A DNA stretch of 64,000 nt from Pseudoxanthomonas sp. X-1 (GCF_020042665.1 NZ_CP083376.1:3012001-3076000), one strand, 5' to 3'; counted from the first letter of the stretch, positions 19,724 through 28,611 are shown. A program made the numbers and translations. The notes: generated by a model not told the origin, from the letters alone.

Positions 19724-20287
19724 ATGGGACACCGCCTGTCGCGCATCTATACGCGCACCGGGGACGACGGCACCACCGGCCTGGGCGACGGCAGCCGCAC
19801 CGGCAAGGATTCGGCCCGGGTCACTGCCTACGGCACCGTGGACGAGGCCAATTCGGCCATCGGCGTGGTGCTGGCGGCCCCCGGCGTGGCGCCCGACATC
19901 CAGGCGCTGCTGACCACGGTCCAGCATCAGCTGTTCGACCTGGGCGGCGAGCTGTGCATCCCCGGCCATGCCGCCATCGCCGCGGCCGACGTGGACGCGC
20001 TGGAGCGGCAGCTGGACCGCTACAACGAGGCGCTGCCGCCGCTGAAGGACTTCATCCTGCCGGCGGGCGGCGAGGCGGCCGCGCGCTGCCACCTGGCCCG
20101 CACCATCGTGCGCCGGGCCGAGCGCGAGACCGTGGCGCTGTCGCGCCTGGAGCCGGTGCGGCCCGAGGCGATCGGCTACCTCAACCGGCTCTCGGACCTG
20201 TTGTTCGTGCTGGCCCGCGTGCTGGCGCGGGCCGACGGTGCCGGCGAGGTGCTGTGGGACCACCGGCGCCGGCTGCCGGCGCCGTGA
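19724..20287 (+). CDS. Cob(I)alamin adenosyltransferase, PduO type
   Basis: It transfers the adenosyl group of ATP to cob(I)alamin and so makes coenzyme B12. The 187-residue length is that of the single-domain PduO-type enzyme. The N-terminal ATP site reads TRTGDDGTTGLGDGSR (10-25), then AYGTVDEANS; the C-terminal half has RTIVRRAERETVAL and YLNRLSDLLFVLAR, both family hallmarks. It lies 17 bases after the btuM-like gene, so imported B12 could be adenosylated at once. Its TGA overlaps the GTG of the next gene. Confidence 0.95.
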   Translation: MGHRLSRIYTRTGDDGTTGLGDGSRTGKDSARVTAYGTVDEANSAIGVVLAAPGVAPDIQALLTTVQHQLFDLGGELCIPGHAAIAAADVDALERQLDRYNEALPPLKDFILPAGGEAAARCHLARTIVRRAERETVALSRLEPVRPEAIGYLNRLSDLLFVLARVLARADGAGEVLWDHRRRLPAP

Positions 20288-21192
20288 TCATCCTCACCCA
20301 CCCGGCCTGCCTGGGCCACGACACCGGCCCGGAGCATCCCGAGCGCCAGGCGCGGCTGGAGGCGGTGCTTGCGGCGCTGCGCCGCGATCACGGCGACCTG
20401 GACTGGCGCGAGGCGCCCGCGGCCAAGCTCGGCGACCTGCGCCGGGTGCACACCCCCGAGCACATCCATGCGGTGATGGAACACGACTTCAGCGGGCATG
20501 TGATGCTCGACCCGGATACGGTGGTCGGCCCCGGCTCGCGCGCCGCGGCGCTGCGCGCGGCCGGGGCGGTGATCGCCGCGGTCGATGCGGTGATGGACGG
20601 CCGCGACCCGGTCGCCTTCTGCCCCGTGCGCCCGCCCGGGCACCACGCCACGGCCAGCGCGGCGATGGGGTTCTGCCTGCTCAACAACATCGCCATCGGC
20701 GCGGCCCATGCCTGCGAGCACCACCGGCTGGAGCGGGTGGCGGTGGTGGATTTCGACGTGCATCACGGCAACGGCACCCAGGCCATCTTCCAGGACGACC
20801 CGCGCGTGGCCTACTTCAGCAGCCATGAGTCGGGCCTGTTCCCCTACAGCGGGGCGCCATCCGAGCGCGGCGTCGGCAACGTGCTCAACGCCCTGCTGCC
20901 GCCGGGCAGCGGCAGCTTCGCCTTCCGCAACCTGTGGGAGGACCGGATGCTGCCGGCGATCGAGGCCTTCCGCCCGCAGCTGCTGATGATCTCGGCCGGC
21001 TTCGACGCGCACATGCGCGACCCGCTGGCCGACCTGATGCTGGACACCGAGGATTTCGACTGGATTACCGGGCGCCTGCGCCGGATCGCGGACACCCACG
21101 CGTCGGGCCGGATCGTCTCGGCGCTGGAGGGCGGCTACGACCTGGAGGCGCTGGCCGAGTGCGCCAGCGCGCACGTGGCGGCGCTGCGCTGA
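20284..21192 (+). CDS. Histone deacetylase family protein
   Basis: A 302-residue zinc hydrolase of the arginase/deacetylase fold (HDAC/AcuC/acetylpolyamine amidohydrolase). The zinc ligands are Asp158 and His160 in DFDVHHGNGT and Asp241 in SAGFDAH; the charge-relay pair is in RPPGHHA (about 119-122) and the transition-state Tyr lies in EGGYD. Acetyl-lysine, acetylpolyamine or another acylated amine may be the substrate. The GTG start overlaps the adenosyltransferase stop by four bases, which argues for coupled translation. Confidence 0.93.
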   Translation: MIILTHPACLGHDTGPEHPERQARLEAVLAALRRDHGDLDWREAPAAKLGDLRRVHTPEHIHAVMEHDFSGHVMLDPDTVVGPGSRAAALRAAGAVIAAVDAVMDGRDPVAFCPVRPPGHHATASAAMGFCLLNNIAIGAAHACEHHRLERVAVVDFDVHHGNGTQAIFQDDPRVAYFSSHESGLFPYSGAPSERGVGNVLNALLPPGSGSFAFRNLWEDRMLPAIEAFRPQLLMISAGFDAHMRDPLADLMLDTEDFDWITGRLRRIADTHASGRIVSALEGGYDLEALAECASAHVAALR

Positions 21193-21306
21193 GGCCCCTG
21201 CGGGCCGCCCTGAACCCGAGCCGGACGTTGCCGGCGCGTCTTCATTGCCCCGTCCATCCCGATACGGCAAGCTAACGGCCGTTTTTCGTCCCGGATTCCC
21301 CAACGC

Positions 21307-23736
21307 GTGCGCCGAGCCTTCCGCCTGCTGCCCATTCCGTTCAGCATTGCCTTGGCCCTGCCGGCCATGGCCGCCGACGAAAAACCCGTCAGCTACGCGC
21401 TGTGTCCGGTCCAGGATGCGATCCCCGCCTTCGATGGCGCGCCGGCCGCAGTCGCGCCCCAGGACCAGGCCGCCCAGCGCCAGCAGAGCCAGCTGCTGCC
21501 CACCGATGTGACCGGCGACACCCTCAACGGCAACAACATCGACGGCACCGCCAACTACCAGGGCAACGTGCGCCTGATCCGCGGCGACCAGTTCCTCAAT
21601 GCCGACAACCTGTTCCTCAACCAGGACAACGGCACCTACACCGCCGACGGCAACGTGCGCTACCAGGACGCGGGCATCCGCGTCATCGCCAAGCGCGCCA
21701 GCGGCAACCAGAACGACGACTCGCACCACATCGAGGACGTGCAGTACCAGCTGATCTCCCGCCGCGGCAACGGCGTGGCGGACACCATCAACATGGTCGG
21801 CCCGCAGGGCGAGCTGATCGGCTCGACCTACACCACCTGCGACCCGGAAGACCCGGCGTGGCAGCGCTGGTACCTGCGGTCGCGCGAGATCGACGTCAAT
21901 ACCGACGAGGGCTTCGCCACCGCCCACCACGCGGTGGTGCGCATCGGCAACGTGCCGATCCTGTACGCGCCCTGGTTCAAGTTCCCGATCGACGATCGCC
22001 GCCAGACCGGCCTGCTGTTCCCGCGCGTGGGCCTGTCGGGCAAGAACGGCCTGAGCTACGAGCAGCCGATCTACCTCAACCTGGCGCCCAACTACGACTC
22101 CACCCTGTACCCGCGCTACATGAGCGACCGCGGCGTGGTGTTCGGCGGCGAGTTCCGCTACATCTACCACGGCGGCGAAGGCAAGCTGGAAGGCGCATGG
22201 ATGCCCAGCGACGACCTGGTGCGCCGCCGCGAACGCGACTACGCCAACGCCCTGCCCGGCAGCGGCGACGAGAATATCTACAACGATCCGCTGCAGGACA
22301 AGAACCGCGGCTTCTTCCGTTTCCGCGGCCATCACGACCTCAACAGCACCTGGCAGGCGCGCGCCGACTTCTCCTGGATCAGCGACTCGCGCTACCTGGA
22401 GGACAACGGCGGCATCTCCAACGGCACCAACGGCGGCTACGGCTATGCCACCTCGGCGCTGACCAGCACGGTCGGCGTCTACGGGCGCTCGCAGTACTGG
22501 AACGCCGGCGCCGAGACCATCACCTACACCTCGGCCGACTACACGGTCGACAAGTCCACCCTGCCCTACAACAGCCTGCCGCGCCTGTTCTTCAACTACG
22601 ACCGGCCGGTGCTGGACTGGCTGACGGTGGGCCTGAAGAGCGACCTGAGCCGCTTCGACCACAGCGACAAGGACGGCGGCAGCCGGCTGGACCTCAAGCC
22701 TTACCTGTCGGTGCCGTTGCGCGGCGCCTCCTGGTTCATCGAACCGGGCCTGGCCTACCGCTACACCGCCTATCGCCTGGAGCAGGGCCTGGCCGACCAG
22801 CTCGGTGGCGACCGCACGCCGACCCGCTCCACGCCGATCACCACGGTGGACGCCGGGCTGTTCTTCGATCGCGACACGCACTGGGGCGACACGCCGTATC
22901 TGCAGACGCTGGAGCCGCGGCTGTACTACCTCAACGTGCCCTACCGCAACCAGAACAACCTGCCGCTGTTCGACACCGGCGACATGACCTACAGCTGGGG
23001 CCAGCTGTTCCGCGACAACCGCTTCTCCGGCGCCGACCGCCAGACCGACGCCAACCAGCTGACGCTGGCGTTGACCAGCCGCAGCATCCGCCAGACCGAC
23101 GGCCTGGAGAAGTTCAACATCAGCCTGGGCCAGATCCTCTATTTCGAGGATTCCAACGTGGTGTTGAACCAGAACTCGCAGCCGATCGAGAAGGGCAAGT
23201 CGGCCTGGATCGTCGACTCCAACTACATGCCCACCGATCGCTGGACCCTGGGCGCGTCCTACCAGTACGACGCCAAGAACAGCCGCGCGGACCTGATCAG
23301 CTTCCGTTCGCGCTACCTGATCGGCAACGACGGCGTGGTCAACCTGTCCTACCGCTATCGCCGCGACCTGCTCAAGCAGGCCGACCTGTCCTTCCTCTAC
23401 CCGATCAACCCGGTGTGGAGCGTGGTCGGGCGCTACTACTACTCCTTCCAGGACAACAAGTTGCTGGAAGCCATCGGCGGCGTGCAGTGGGACAGCTGCT
23501 GCCTGGCCGTGCGCCTGCTGGGCCGCCACTACGTGCGCAATCTGCAGGGCGAGTCCGACAACCAGATCCAGGTGGAGTTCGTGCTCAAGGGCCTGTCCTC
23601 GCTGGGCCAGAACACGGACAAGACCTTGCGCCGTGGTATTCTCGGCTATTACCGCGACGACCTTTACCTGGTTCCTCCCAGCGTCGCCGCCCCGGATCTC
23701 GACGACAACGACGACACCGGCTCCGATCCGTTCTGA
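21307..23736 (+). CDS. lptD: LPS-assembly outer-membrane protein LptD
   Basis: LptD with the lipoprotein LptE inserts lipopolysaccharide into the outer leaflet of the outer membrane. The 809-residue protein has a signal peptide (cleaved near residue 22, after PAMA), an OstA/LptA-like beta-jellyroll (about 50-190), and a large beta-barrel to the C terminus. The four cysteines used for the two interdomain disulfides are present: Cys33, Cys178, Cys731 and Cys732 (E. coli 31, 173, 724, 725). Starts with GTG. First gene of the lptD-surA-pdxA-rsmA-apaG-apaH cluster; lptE is not in the window. Confidence 0.97.
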   Translation: MRRAFRLLPIPFSIALALPAMAADEKPVSYALCPVQDAIPAFDGAPAAVAPQDQAAQRQQSQLLPTDVTGDTLNGNNIDGTANYQGNVRLIRGDQFLNADNLFLNQDNGTYTADGNVRYQDAGIRVIAKRASGNQNDDSHHIEDVQYQLISRRGNGVADTINMVGPQGELIGSTYTTCDPEDPAWQRWYLRSREIDVNTDEGFATAHHAVVRIGNVPILYAPWFKFPIDDRRQTGLLFPRVGLSGKNGLSYEQPIYLNLAPNYDSTLYPRYMSDRGVVFGGEFRYIYHGGEGKLEGAWMPSDDLVRRRERDYANALPGSGDENIYNDPLQDKNRGFFRFRGHHDLNSTWQARADFSWISDSRYLEDNGGISNGTNGGYGYATSALTSTVGVYGRSQYWNAGAETITYTSADYTVDKSTLPYNSLPRLFFNYDRPVLDWLTVGLKSDLSRFDHSDKDGGSRLDLKPYLSVPLRGASWFIEPGLAYRYTAYRLEQGLADQLGGDRTPTRSTPITTVDAGLFFDRDTHWGDTPYLQTLEPRLYYLNVPYRNQNNLPLFDTGDMTYSWGQLFRDNRFSGADRQTDANQLTLALTSRSIRQTDGLEKFNISLGQILYFEDSNVVLNQNSQPIEKGKSAWIVDSNYMPTDRWTLGASYQYDAKNSRADLISFRSRYLIGNDGVVNLSYRYRRDLLKQADLSFLYPINPVWSVVGRYYYSFQDNKLLEAIGGVQWDSCCLAVRLLGRHYVRNLQGESDNQIQVEFVLKGLSSLGQNTDKTLRRGILGYYRDDLYLVPPSVAAPDLDDNDDTGSDPF

Positions 23737-23744
23737 AGACATCC

Positions 23745-25178
23745 ATGACCATTCGATCCCTTTTCGTTGCCGGCCTGCTGGCCGTGACCGTCATCGCGCC
23801 GGTGCGCGCTCAGGAATCCCAGCCGCTGGACGGCATCGCCGCCGTGGTCAACGAGGACGTGGTGCTGAAGAGCGAGCTGGACCGCGCCGTGGCCAACGTC
23901 CAGGCCCAGTACGCCAGCAATCCCGGCCAGCTGCCGCCGCCTGACGTGCTGCGCCGGCAGGTGCTCGAGCGCCTGGTGCTGGTCAAGCTGCAGGTCGCCC
24001 GCGCCCAGGAAAACGGCATCAGCGTCAGCGACGAGGAAGTCAACAGCGCGGTGGCCAGCGTGGCCCAGCAGAACAACACCACGGTCGATGGCCTGCGCCA
24101 GCGCCTGGCGGCCGAAGGCCTTTCCTTCGACGAGTTCCGCAGCTCGCTGCGCGACGAGATCACCGTCCAGCGCCTGCGCCAGAGCTACGGCCAGAGCCGC
24201 ATCCGCGTCAGCGAGGCCGAGGTCGACGCCGCGCTCAAGGCCCAGGCCAACGGCGGCGTGCAGTACCACCTGGCGCACATCCTGATCGGCCTGCCCGAGG
24301 GCGCCACCGCCGAGCAGATCGCCACCGGCCAGAAGAAGGCCGAGGGCGTCAAGAGCCTGCTGGACCGCAACGAGATGGACTTCTCGGCCGCGGCCGTGCG
24401 CTATTCCGACAGCCCCAACGCGCTGGAAGGCGGCGACCTGGGCTGGCGCAGCCTGGACGAGATCCCGGTGGCCTTCGTCGACACGCTCAAGAACATGCAG
24501 GCCGGCCAGGTGGTGGGCCCGATCCGCGGCCCGTCGGGCTTCCAGCTGCTCAAGCTGGTGGAGACCCGCGACGCTTCGCAGGCGCCCAGCCAGATGACCA
24601 CCGAGTACCACGCCCGCCACATCCTGGTGCGCGTCACGCCGGTGCAGGACGCCGCGGCGGCCAAGGCCAAGATCGACACCCTGCGCGCCCGCATCGCCGG
24701 CGGCGCGGACTTCGCCGAGCTGGCCAAGGCCGACTCGGAGGACGCCAACACCAAGAACGACGGCGGCGACCTGGGCTGGTTCACCGCCGACCAGTTCGGC
24801 CCCGACTTCGGTCAGCGCCTGACCGCGCTGAAGGACGGCGAGGTCAGCGAACCGTTCCGCACCGAGGCCGGCTGGCACATCGTCCAGCGCGAAGGCACCC
24901 GCCAGACCGACGTGACCGATCAGAACCGCCGGGCCCAGGTGCGCGACACCATCGGCCGGCGCAAGCTGGAAGAGGAGTACAACCGCTACCTGCTGGAGCT
25001 GCGCGGCGAGGCCTACGTCAGCTTCCGCACCGGCGATGCGGCCATCGACAGCGCCACGCCGGACACGGCGATGAGCGCGCCTGGCGCGGCCGAGGAAGCG
25101 GCCAAGGCCGGCAAGAAGCAGCGCGGCGGCGACAACAACGACATGCCCGGCTCGGCCTCGTCCAACCAGATGCCGTAA
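23745..25178 (+). CDS. surA: Periplasmic chaperone and peptidyl-prolyl isomerase SurA
   Basis: SurA escorts unfolded outer-membrane proteins, LptD among them, through the periplasm. The 477-residue protein has a signal peptide ending near APVRAQ (residue 22), an N-terminal helical chaperone domain starting LDGIAAVVNEDVVLKSEL, and two parvulin domains (about 173-275, starting YHLAHILI, and about 287-390, starting YHARHILV). The tail after 440 is low-complexity Ala/Gly/Lys/Asn sequence. It starts eight bases after lptD and ends twelve before pdxA. Confidence 0.97.
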   Translation: MTIRSLFVAGLLAVTVIAPVRAQESQPLDGIAAVVNEDVVLKSELDRAVANVQAQYASNPGQLPPPDVLRRQVLERLVLVKLQVARAQENGISVSDEEVNSAVASVAQQNNTTVDGLRQRLAAEGLSFDEFRSSLRDEITVQRLRQSYGQSRIRVSEAEVDAALKAQANGGVQYHLAHILIGLPEGATAEQIATGQKKAEGVKSLLDRNEMDFSAAAVRYSDSPNALEGGDLGWRSLDEIPVAFVDTLKNMQAGQVVGPIRGPSGFQLLKLVETRDASQAPSQMTTEYHARHILVRVTPVQDAAAAKAKIDTLRARIAGGADFAELAKADSEDANTKNDGGDLGWFTADQFGPDFGQRLTALKDGEVSEPFRTEAGWHIVQREGTRQTDVTDQNRRAQVRDTIGRRKLEEEYNRYLLELRGEAYVSFRTGDAAIDSATPDTAMSAPGAAEEAAKAGKKQRGGDNNDMPGSASSNQMP

Positions 25179-25190
25179 GGCGTTGACGCG

Positions 25191-26171
25191 ATGATGCGGC
25201 CCGACCTGGCGCTCGTCCCCGGCGAGCCGGCCGGGATCGGGCCGGAACTGTGTATCCGGCTGGTCCAGCAGCCGCGCCAGGACTGCCGGCTGGTGGCCTT
25301 CGGCGATGCCGACACCCTGCACGCGGCGGCCCGTGCGCTGGCGCTGCCGCTGAAGCTGCTGCCTGCCGACGCGCAGCCCGAGGCGCCCGGTGACCTGGCC
25401 TTCGTGCCGGTGCCCAATGCCGTGCCCAGCGCGTTTGGCGCGCCGGATCCGCGCAACGCGGCGGCAGTGATCGATGCCCTGCTCGCCGCGGCCGATGGCT
25501 GCATCGCCGGCCGCTTCGCCGGCGTGGTCACCGGCCCGGTGCACAAGGCGGTGATCAACGACGGCGGCATCGCCTACACCGGCACCACCGAGCTGCTCGC
25601 CCGCCACGCCGGCCGCGAGGTGGTGATGATGCTCGCCAACCAGATCGTGCGCGTGGCGCTGGTGACCACTCACCTGCCGCTGCGCGCGGTGCCCGATGCG
25701 ATTACCGAGGCCGCGTTGCGCCACGCCGTGCATACCACCGCGCAGGCGCTGCGCGAGGACTTCGGCATCGCCCGTCCGCGCCTGTGCGTGCTCGGCCTGA
25801 ACCCGCATGCCGGTGAGGACGGCCACCTCGGCCGCGAGGAACTGGACCTGATCATCCCCACGCTGGAGGCACTGCGTGGCGATGGACTCGACCTCATCGG
25901 CCCGCTGCCCGCCGACACGGCGTTCCTGCCCGACAAGCTGACCGGCTTCGACGCGGTGCTGGCGATGTATCACGACCAGGGCCTGCCGGTACTCAAGTAC
26001 AGCGGCTTCGAGCACGCCGTGAATCTCACCCTGGGCCTGCCCTACCCGCGCGTGGCGGTCGACCACGGCACCGCGCTGCCGCTGGCCGGCAAGGGGGTGG
26101 CCGACCCGTCCAGCCTGTTTGCCGCGGTGCGCACCTGCGCGGCCATGGCCGCGCACAGGCGTACACGGTGA
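25191..26171 (+). CDS. pdxA: 4-hydroxythreonine-4-phosphate dehydrogenase
   Basis: PdxA oxidises 4-hydroxythreonine 4-phosphate with NAD+ in the DXP-dependent route to pyridoxal phosphate. The 326-residue protein has the start MMRPDLALVPGEPAGIGPEL (two ATGs are possible, 25191 and 25194), GPVHKAVI and TTHLPLRAVP with metal-binding histidines, GLNPHAGE(D)G, and MYHDQGLPVLK. It follows surA closely; a 232-base repeat-filled gap separates it from rsmA. Confidence 0.96.
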   Translation: MMRPDLALVPGEPAGIGPELCIRLVQQPRQDCRLVAFGDADTLHAAARALALPLKLLPADAQPEAPGDLAFVPVPNAVPSAFGAPDPRNAAAVIDALLAAADGCIAGRFAGVVTGPVHKAVINDGGIAYTGTTELLARHAGREVVMMLANQIVRVALVTTHLPLRAVPDAITEAALRHAVHTTAQALREDFGIARPRLCVLGLNPHAGEDGHLGREELDLIIPTLEALRGDGLDLIGPLPADTAFLPDKLTGFDAVLAMYHDQGLPVLKYSGFEHAVNLTLGLPYPRVAVDHGTALPLAGKGVADPSSLFAAVRTCAAMAAHRRTR

Positions 26172-26211
26172 GGCCGGCGGCAAGCCCCGGGGAGGAAGCA
26201 ACTGCCCCCCT

Positions 26212-26334
26212 GCGGAACGGAGCTTGCTCCGCTGAGGCTTTCCCGACGATCCGACGGATGTAGAGCGGAGCTTGCTCCGCTGGGGCTTTCCCGATGATCG
26301 GGCCGGAGCGCAGCGGGGCGAACTTCGCTCTACA
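26212..26334. repeat. REP-like elements, family B (three copies)
   Basis: Copy 1 (26212-26246) and copy 2 (26259-26294) are direct repeats of the GAGCGGAGCTTGCTCCGCT plus GGCTTTCCCGA unit; copy 3 (26305-26334) is a diverged inverted copy ending CTCTACAG. They lie between pdxA and rsmA within an otherwise co-directional cluster. Such hairpins may set differential mRNA stability, but that is inferred. Confidence 0.85.
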
Positions 26335-26391
26335 GGGATGCCGGAACGTATGCGGCTCCCATGACGAAGAGGATGGCCCGCGTAGGCCGGG

Positions 26392-26397
26392 TAAACT
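26392..26397 (+). promoter_or_regulatory. Candidate -10 element of rsmA (leaderless spacing)
   Basis: TAAACT ends six bases before ATG 26404 with no ribosome-binding site in between. A start of transcription at the A of the ATG would fit. No clear -35. Confidence 0.35.
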
Positions 26398-26403
26398 GTC
26401 GCA

Positions 26404-27216
26404 ATGACCGCTACCCCCCACTTCAGTGCACCGGCCAAGAAGTCGCTCGGCCAGCACTTCCTGCACGAGCGGCACTACATCGACCGCATCGTGCAGGCGG
26501 TCGACCCCAAGCCCGGCGATACCCTGGTGGAGATCGGCCCGGGCCAGGGCGCGATCACCTTCCCGCTGCTGCGCCGGCATGGCGCGCTGACCGCGATCGA
26601 GTTCGACCGCGACCTCATCGCCCCGCTCACCGCCGCCGCGCAGGGCGTGGGCGAACTGACCATCATCCACCGCGATGTCCTGTCGGTCGACTTCACCGAG
26701 CTGGCCGCCGGACGCACGCTGCGCCTGGTCGGCAACCTGCCCTACAACCTGTCCTCGCCGATCCTGTTCCATGCGCTGGACCACGCCGCCTCGATCGCCG
26801 ACATGCACTTCATGCTGCAGAAGGAAGTCGTCGACCGCATGGCGGCGGGCCCCGGCAGCAAGGTCTACGGTCGACTGAGCGTGATGCTGCAGGCCTACTG
26901 CGAGGTGACGCCGCTGTTCGTGGTGCCGCCGGGCGCGTTCAGCCCGCCGCCGAAGGTCGACTCGGCGGTGGTGCGCCTCGTGCCCAGGGACCCGGTGCGC
27001 ATCGAGGTGCGCGACCCCAAGCGCCTGGAAGCGGTCGTCCGCGCGGCCTTCGGCCAGCGCCGCAAGACCTTGCGCAACGCGCTGTCGGGCGTGTGCGAGG
27101 TGACGCAGATCGAGGCCGCCGGCATCCGCCCCGATGCGCGCGCCGAACAGGTGGCCGTGCGCGATTTCATCGCGCTGGCCAACCTGCCGCACGGCGAGGC
27201 GGCCGAACCGGGCTGA
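26404..27216 (+). CDS. rsmA: 16S rRNA dimethyladenosine transferase
   Basis: RsmA (KsgA) dimethylates A1518 and A1519 near the 3' end of 16S rRNA, a late checkpoint of small-subunit assembly. The 270-residue protein has [11 protein letters not shown] at the start, the SAM motif [11 protein letters not shown], and the adenine-flipping motif [11 protein letters not shown]; the small C-terminal domain follows from about 200. It is part of the conserved pdxA-rsmA-apaG-apaH order. Confidence 0.97.
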   Translation: MTATPHFSAPAKKSLGQHFLHERHYIDRIVQAVDPKPGDTLVEIGPGQGAITFPLLRRHGALTAIEFDRDLIAPLTAAAQGVGELTIIHRDVLSVDFTELAAGRTLRLVGNLPYNLSSPILFHALDHAASIADMHFMLQKEVVDRMAAGPGSKVYGRLSVMLQAYCEVTPLFVVPPGAFSPPPKVDSAVVRLVPRDPVRIEVRDPKRLEAVVRAAFGQRRKTLRNALSGVCEVTQIEAAGIRPDARAEQVAVRDFIALANLPHGEAAEPG

Positions 27217-27224
27217 GGCTTGAG

Positions 27225-27230
27225 TACACT
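27225..27230 (+). promoter_or_regulatory. Candidate -10 element of apaG (leaderless spacing)
   Basis: TACACT ends six bases before ATG 27237, again without a Shine-Dalgarno sequence. It lies in the 20-base gap after rsmA. No clear -35. Confidence 0.3.
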
Positions 27231-27236
27231 GTGCGC

Positions 27237-27617
27237 ATGAGCAGCAACGATTACGCCATCGATGTCGATGTGGCCACGCGGTTCCTGGAAGAACGCTCGG
27301 AGCCTGACAGCGGCCATTACGTCTTCGCCTACACCATCGTGATCCGCAACCGCGGCACGCAGGCGGCGCGCCTGCTCGCGCGCCATTGGGAGATCACCGA
27401 CGGCAACGGCAGGATCGAACGCGTCGATGGCGAGGGCGTGGTCGGCGAGCAGCCGCGCCTGCGTCCCGGCGAGCTGTTCCAGTACACCTCCGGCGCGGTG
27501 CTGGAGACCGACCACGGCACCATGCGCGGTCGCTACGACATGGTGGCCGACGACGGCACGCACTTCGATGCCCCGATCGCGCCGTTCGCGCTGTCGGTGC
27601 CGCGTACGCTGCACTAA
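27237..27617 (+). CDS. apaG: Co2+/Mg2+ efflux-linked protein ApaG
   Basis: A 126-residue single-domain protein with a fibronectin-III-like fold. ApaG has been linked to cobalt resistance and magnesium efflux, but its molecular role is unsettled. The sequence has the family's [29 protein letters not shown], the glycine-rich [14 protein letters not shown], and the late MRGRYDMV block. It lies between rsmA and apaH, five bases before the latter. Confidence 0.96.
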   Translation: MSSNDYAIDVDVATRFLEERSEPDSGHYVFAYTIVIRNRGTQAARLLARHWEITDGNGRIERVDGEGVVGEQPRLRPGELFQYTSGAVLETDHGTMRGRYDMVADDGTHFDAPIAPFALSVPRTLH

Positions 27618-27622
27618 GCGCC

Positions 27623-28468
27623 ATGGCGGTCTGGGCGATTGGCGACCTGCAGGGCTGTTACGACGCCACGGCACGGCTGCTGGAAAAACTCGACTTCGAT
27701 CCCGCGCGCGACCGCATCTGGTTCTGCGGTGACCTGGTCAACCGCGGCGGACAGTCGCTGGAGACCCTGCGCCTGGTGTATTCGCTGCGCGACCACTGCG
27801 AGGTGGTGCTGGGCAACCACGACCTGTCGCTGCTGGCGATCGGCGCGCGCACCGAAGAGGAACAGCGCAAGGTCAATCCGGACCTGGGCCGGATCGTGCA
27901 GGCGCACGACCGCGACACGCTGCTGGAGTGGCTGCGCCACCGCGAGCTGGTGCATGTGGACCGCGAACTGGGCTGGATGATGCTGCACGCCGGCCTGGCC
28001 CCGCGCTGGAGCTGCGCCGCGGCCGAGGGCTATGCGCGCGAGGTGGAAAGAGAGCTGCGCGGCCCGGGCTTCCGCAAGCTGATGCGCAGCATGTACGGCG
28101 ACAAGCCCAACTGGTCCACCGGCCTGGCCGGTCCGGACCGCTGGCGCGCGATCATCAACGTGCTCACCCGCATGCGCTACTGCACGCCGCGCGGGCGCAT
28201 CGCGATGGAGGAAAAAGGCATGCCGGGCACGCAGGCGCAGGGCCTGTATCCGTGGTTCGACGTGCCGGGCCGCGAGGCCCGCGACCTGAAGATCGTCTGC
28301 GGCCACTGGTCGACGCTGGGACTGATGCTCGGCCTGGGCGTGCACGCCATCGATACCGGCGCGGTCTGGGGCGGCAGGCTCACCGCGCTACAGCTGGACA
28401 CCGACGAACTGCGCGTGGTGCAGGTGCCGGGGCGCGATGTCGATCCGGGCACGGCCCGGCGCGATTAG
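27623..28468 (+). CDS. apaH: Symmetrical bis(5'-nucleosyl)-tetraphosphatase
   Basis: ApaH splits Ap4A into two ADP and can remove Np4 caps from RNA. The 281-residue protein has the phosphoprotein-phosphatase-fold metal motifs GDLQGCYD (7-14), GDLVNRGG (36-43) and GNHD (64-67), with later histidines in LHAGLAP and CGHWSTLG. The first motif has Gln where PPP enzymes have His (GDxQG), a variant known among non-enteric ApaH proteins. Last gene of the cluster; it converges with folA. Confidence 0.96.
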   Translation: MAVWAIGDLQGCYDATARLLEKLDFDPARDRIWFCGDLVNRGGQSLETLRLVYSLRDHCEVVLGNHDLSLLAIGARTEEEQRKVNPDLGRIVQAHDRDTLLEWLRHRELVHVDRELGWMMLHAGLAPRWSCAAAEGYAREVERELRGPGFRKLMRSMYGDKPNWSTGLAGPDRWRAIINVLTRMRYCTPRGRIAMEEKGMPGTQAQGLYPWFDVPGREARDLKIVCGHWSTLGLMLGLGVHAIDTGAVWGGRLTALQLDTDELRVVQVPGRDVDPGTARRD

Positions 28469-28480
28469 CGCCGAAGCGTT

Positions 28481-28568
28481 GTTCCCGCGAAAGCGGAAAT
28501 CATGGACGTTGACTCGGGAAAGCCGCCAACAGGCGCTGGGTTCCCGCGCGTGCGGGAACGCCGGTAGA
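28481..28568. repeat. REP-like elements, family C (two copies)
   Basis: A partial copy, GTTCCCGCGAAAGCGG (28481-28496), and a full hairpin GGGTTCCCGCGCGTGCGGGA followed by ACGCCGGTA (28538-28567). They fill the gap between convergent apaH and folA. A 7-bp stem TCTGCCG / CGGCAGA (28593-28609) abuts the folA stop but lacks a T tract. Other family C copies are at 43145 and 59418-59513. Confidence 0.8.
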
Positions 28569-28611
28569 GGGTTCTTTGCAGCGGCTTTCGGGTCTGCCGC
28601 GACGGCAGAGA

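Noticed and set aside
20176..23742. A 1188-codon minus-strand open frame opposite the HDAC gene and lptD
   Set aside because: Low-complexity Val/Ala/Gln/His-rich shadow with no motif; lptD on the other strand is unambiguous.
26212..26334. A CRISPR array
   Set aside because: Three imperfect palindromic repeats, one inverted, with unequal short spacers and no cas genes; they are REP-like.
28593..28609. An intrinsic terminator directly after folA
   Set aside because: The 7-bp stem is real but no T tract follows on the minus strand.
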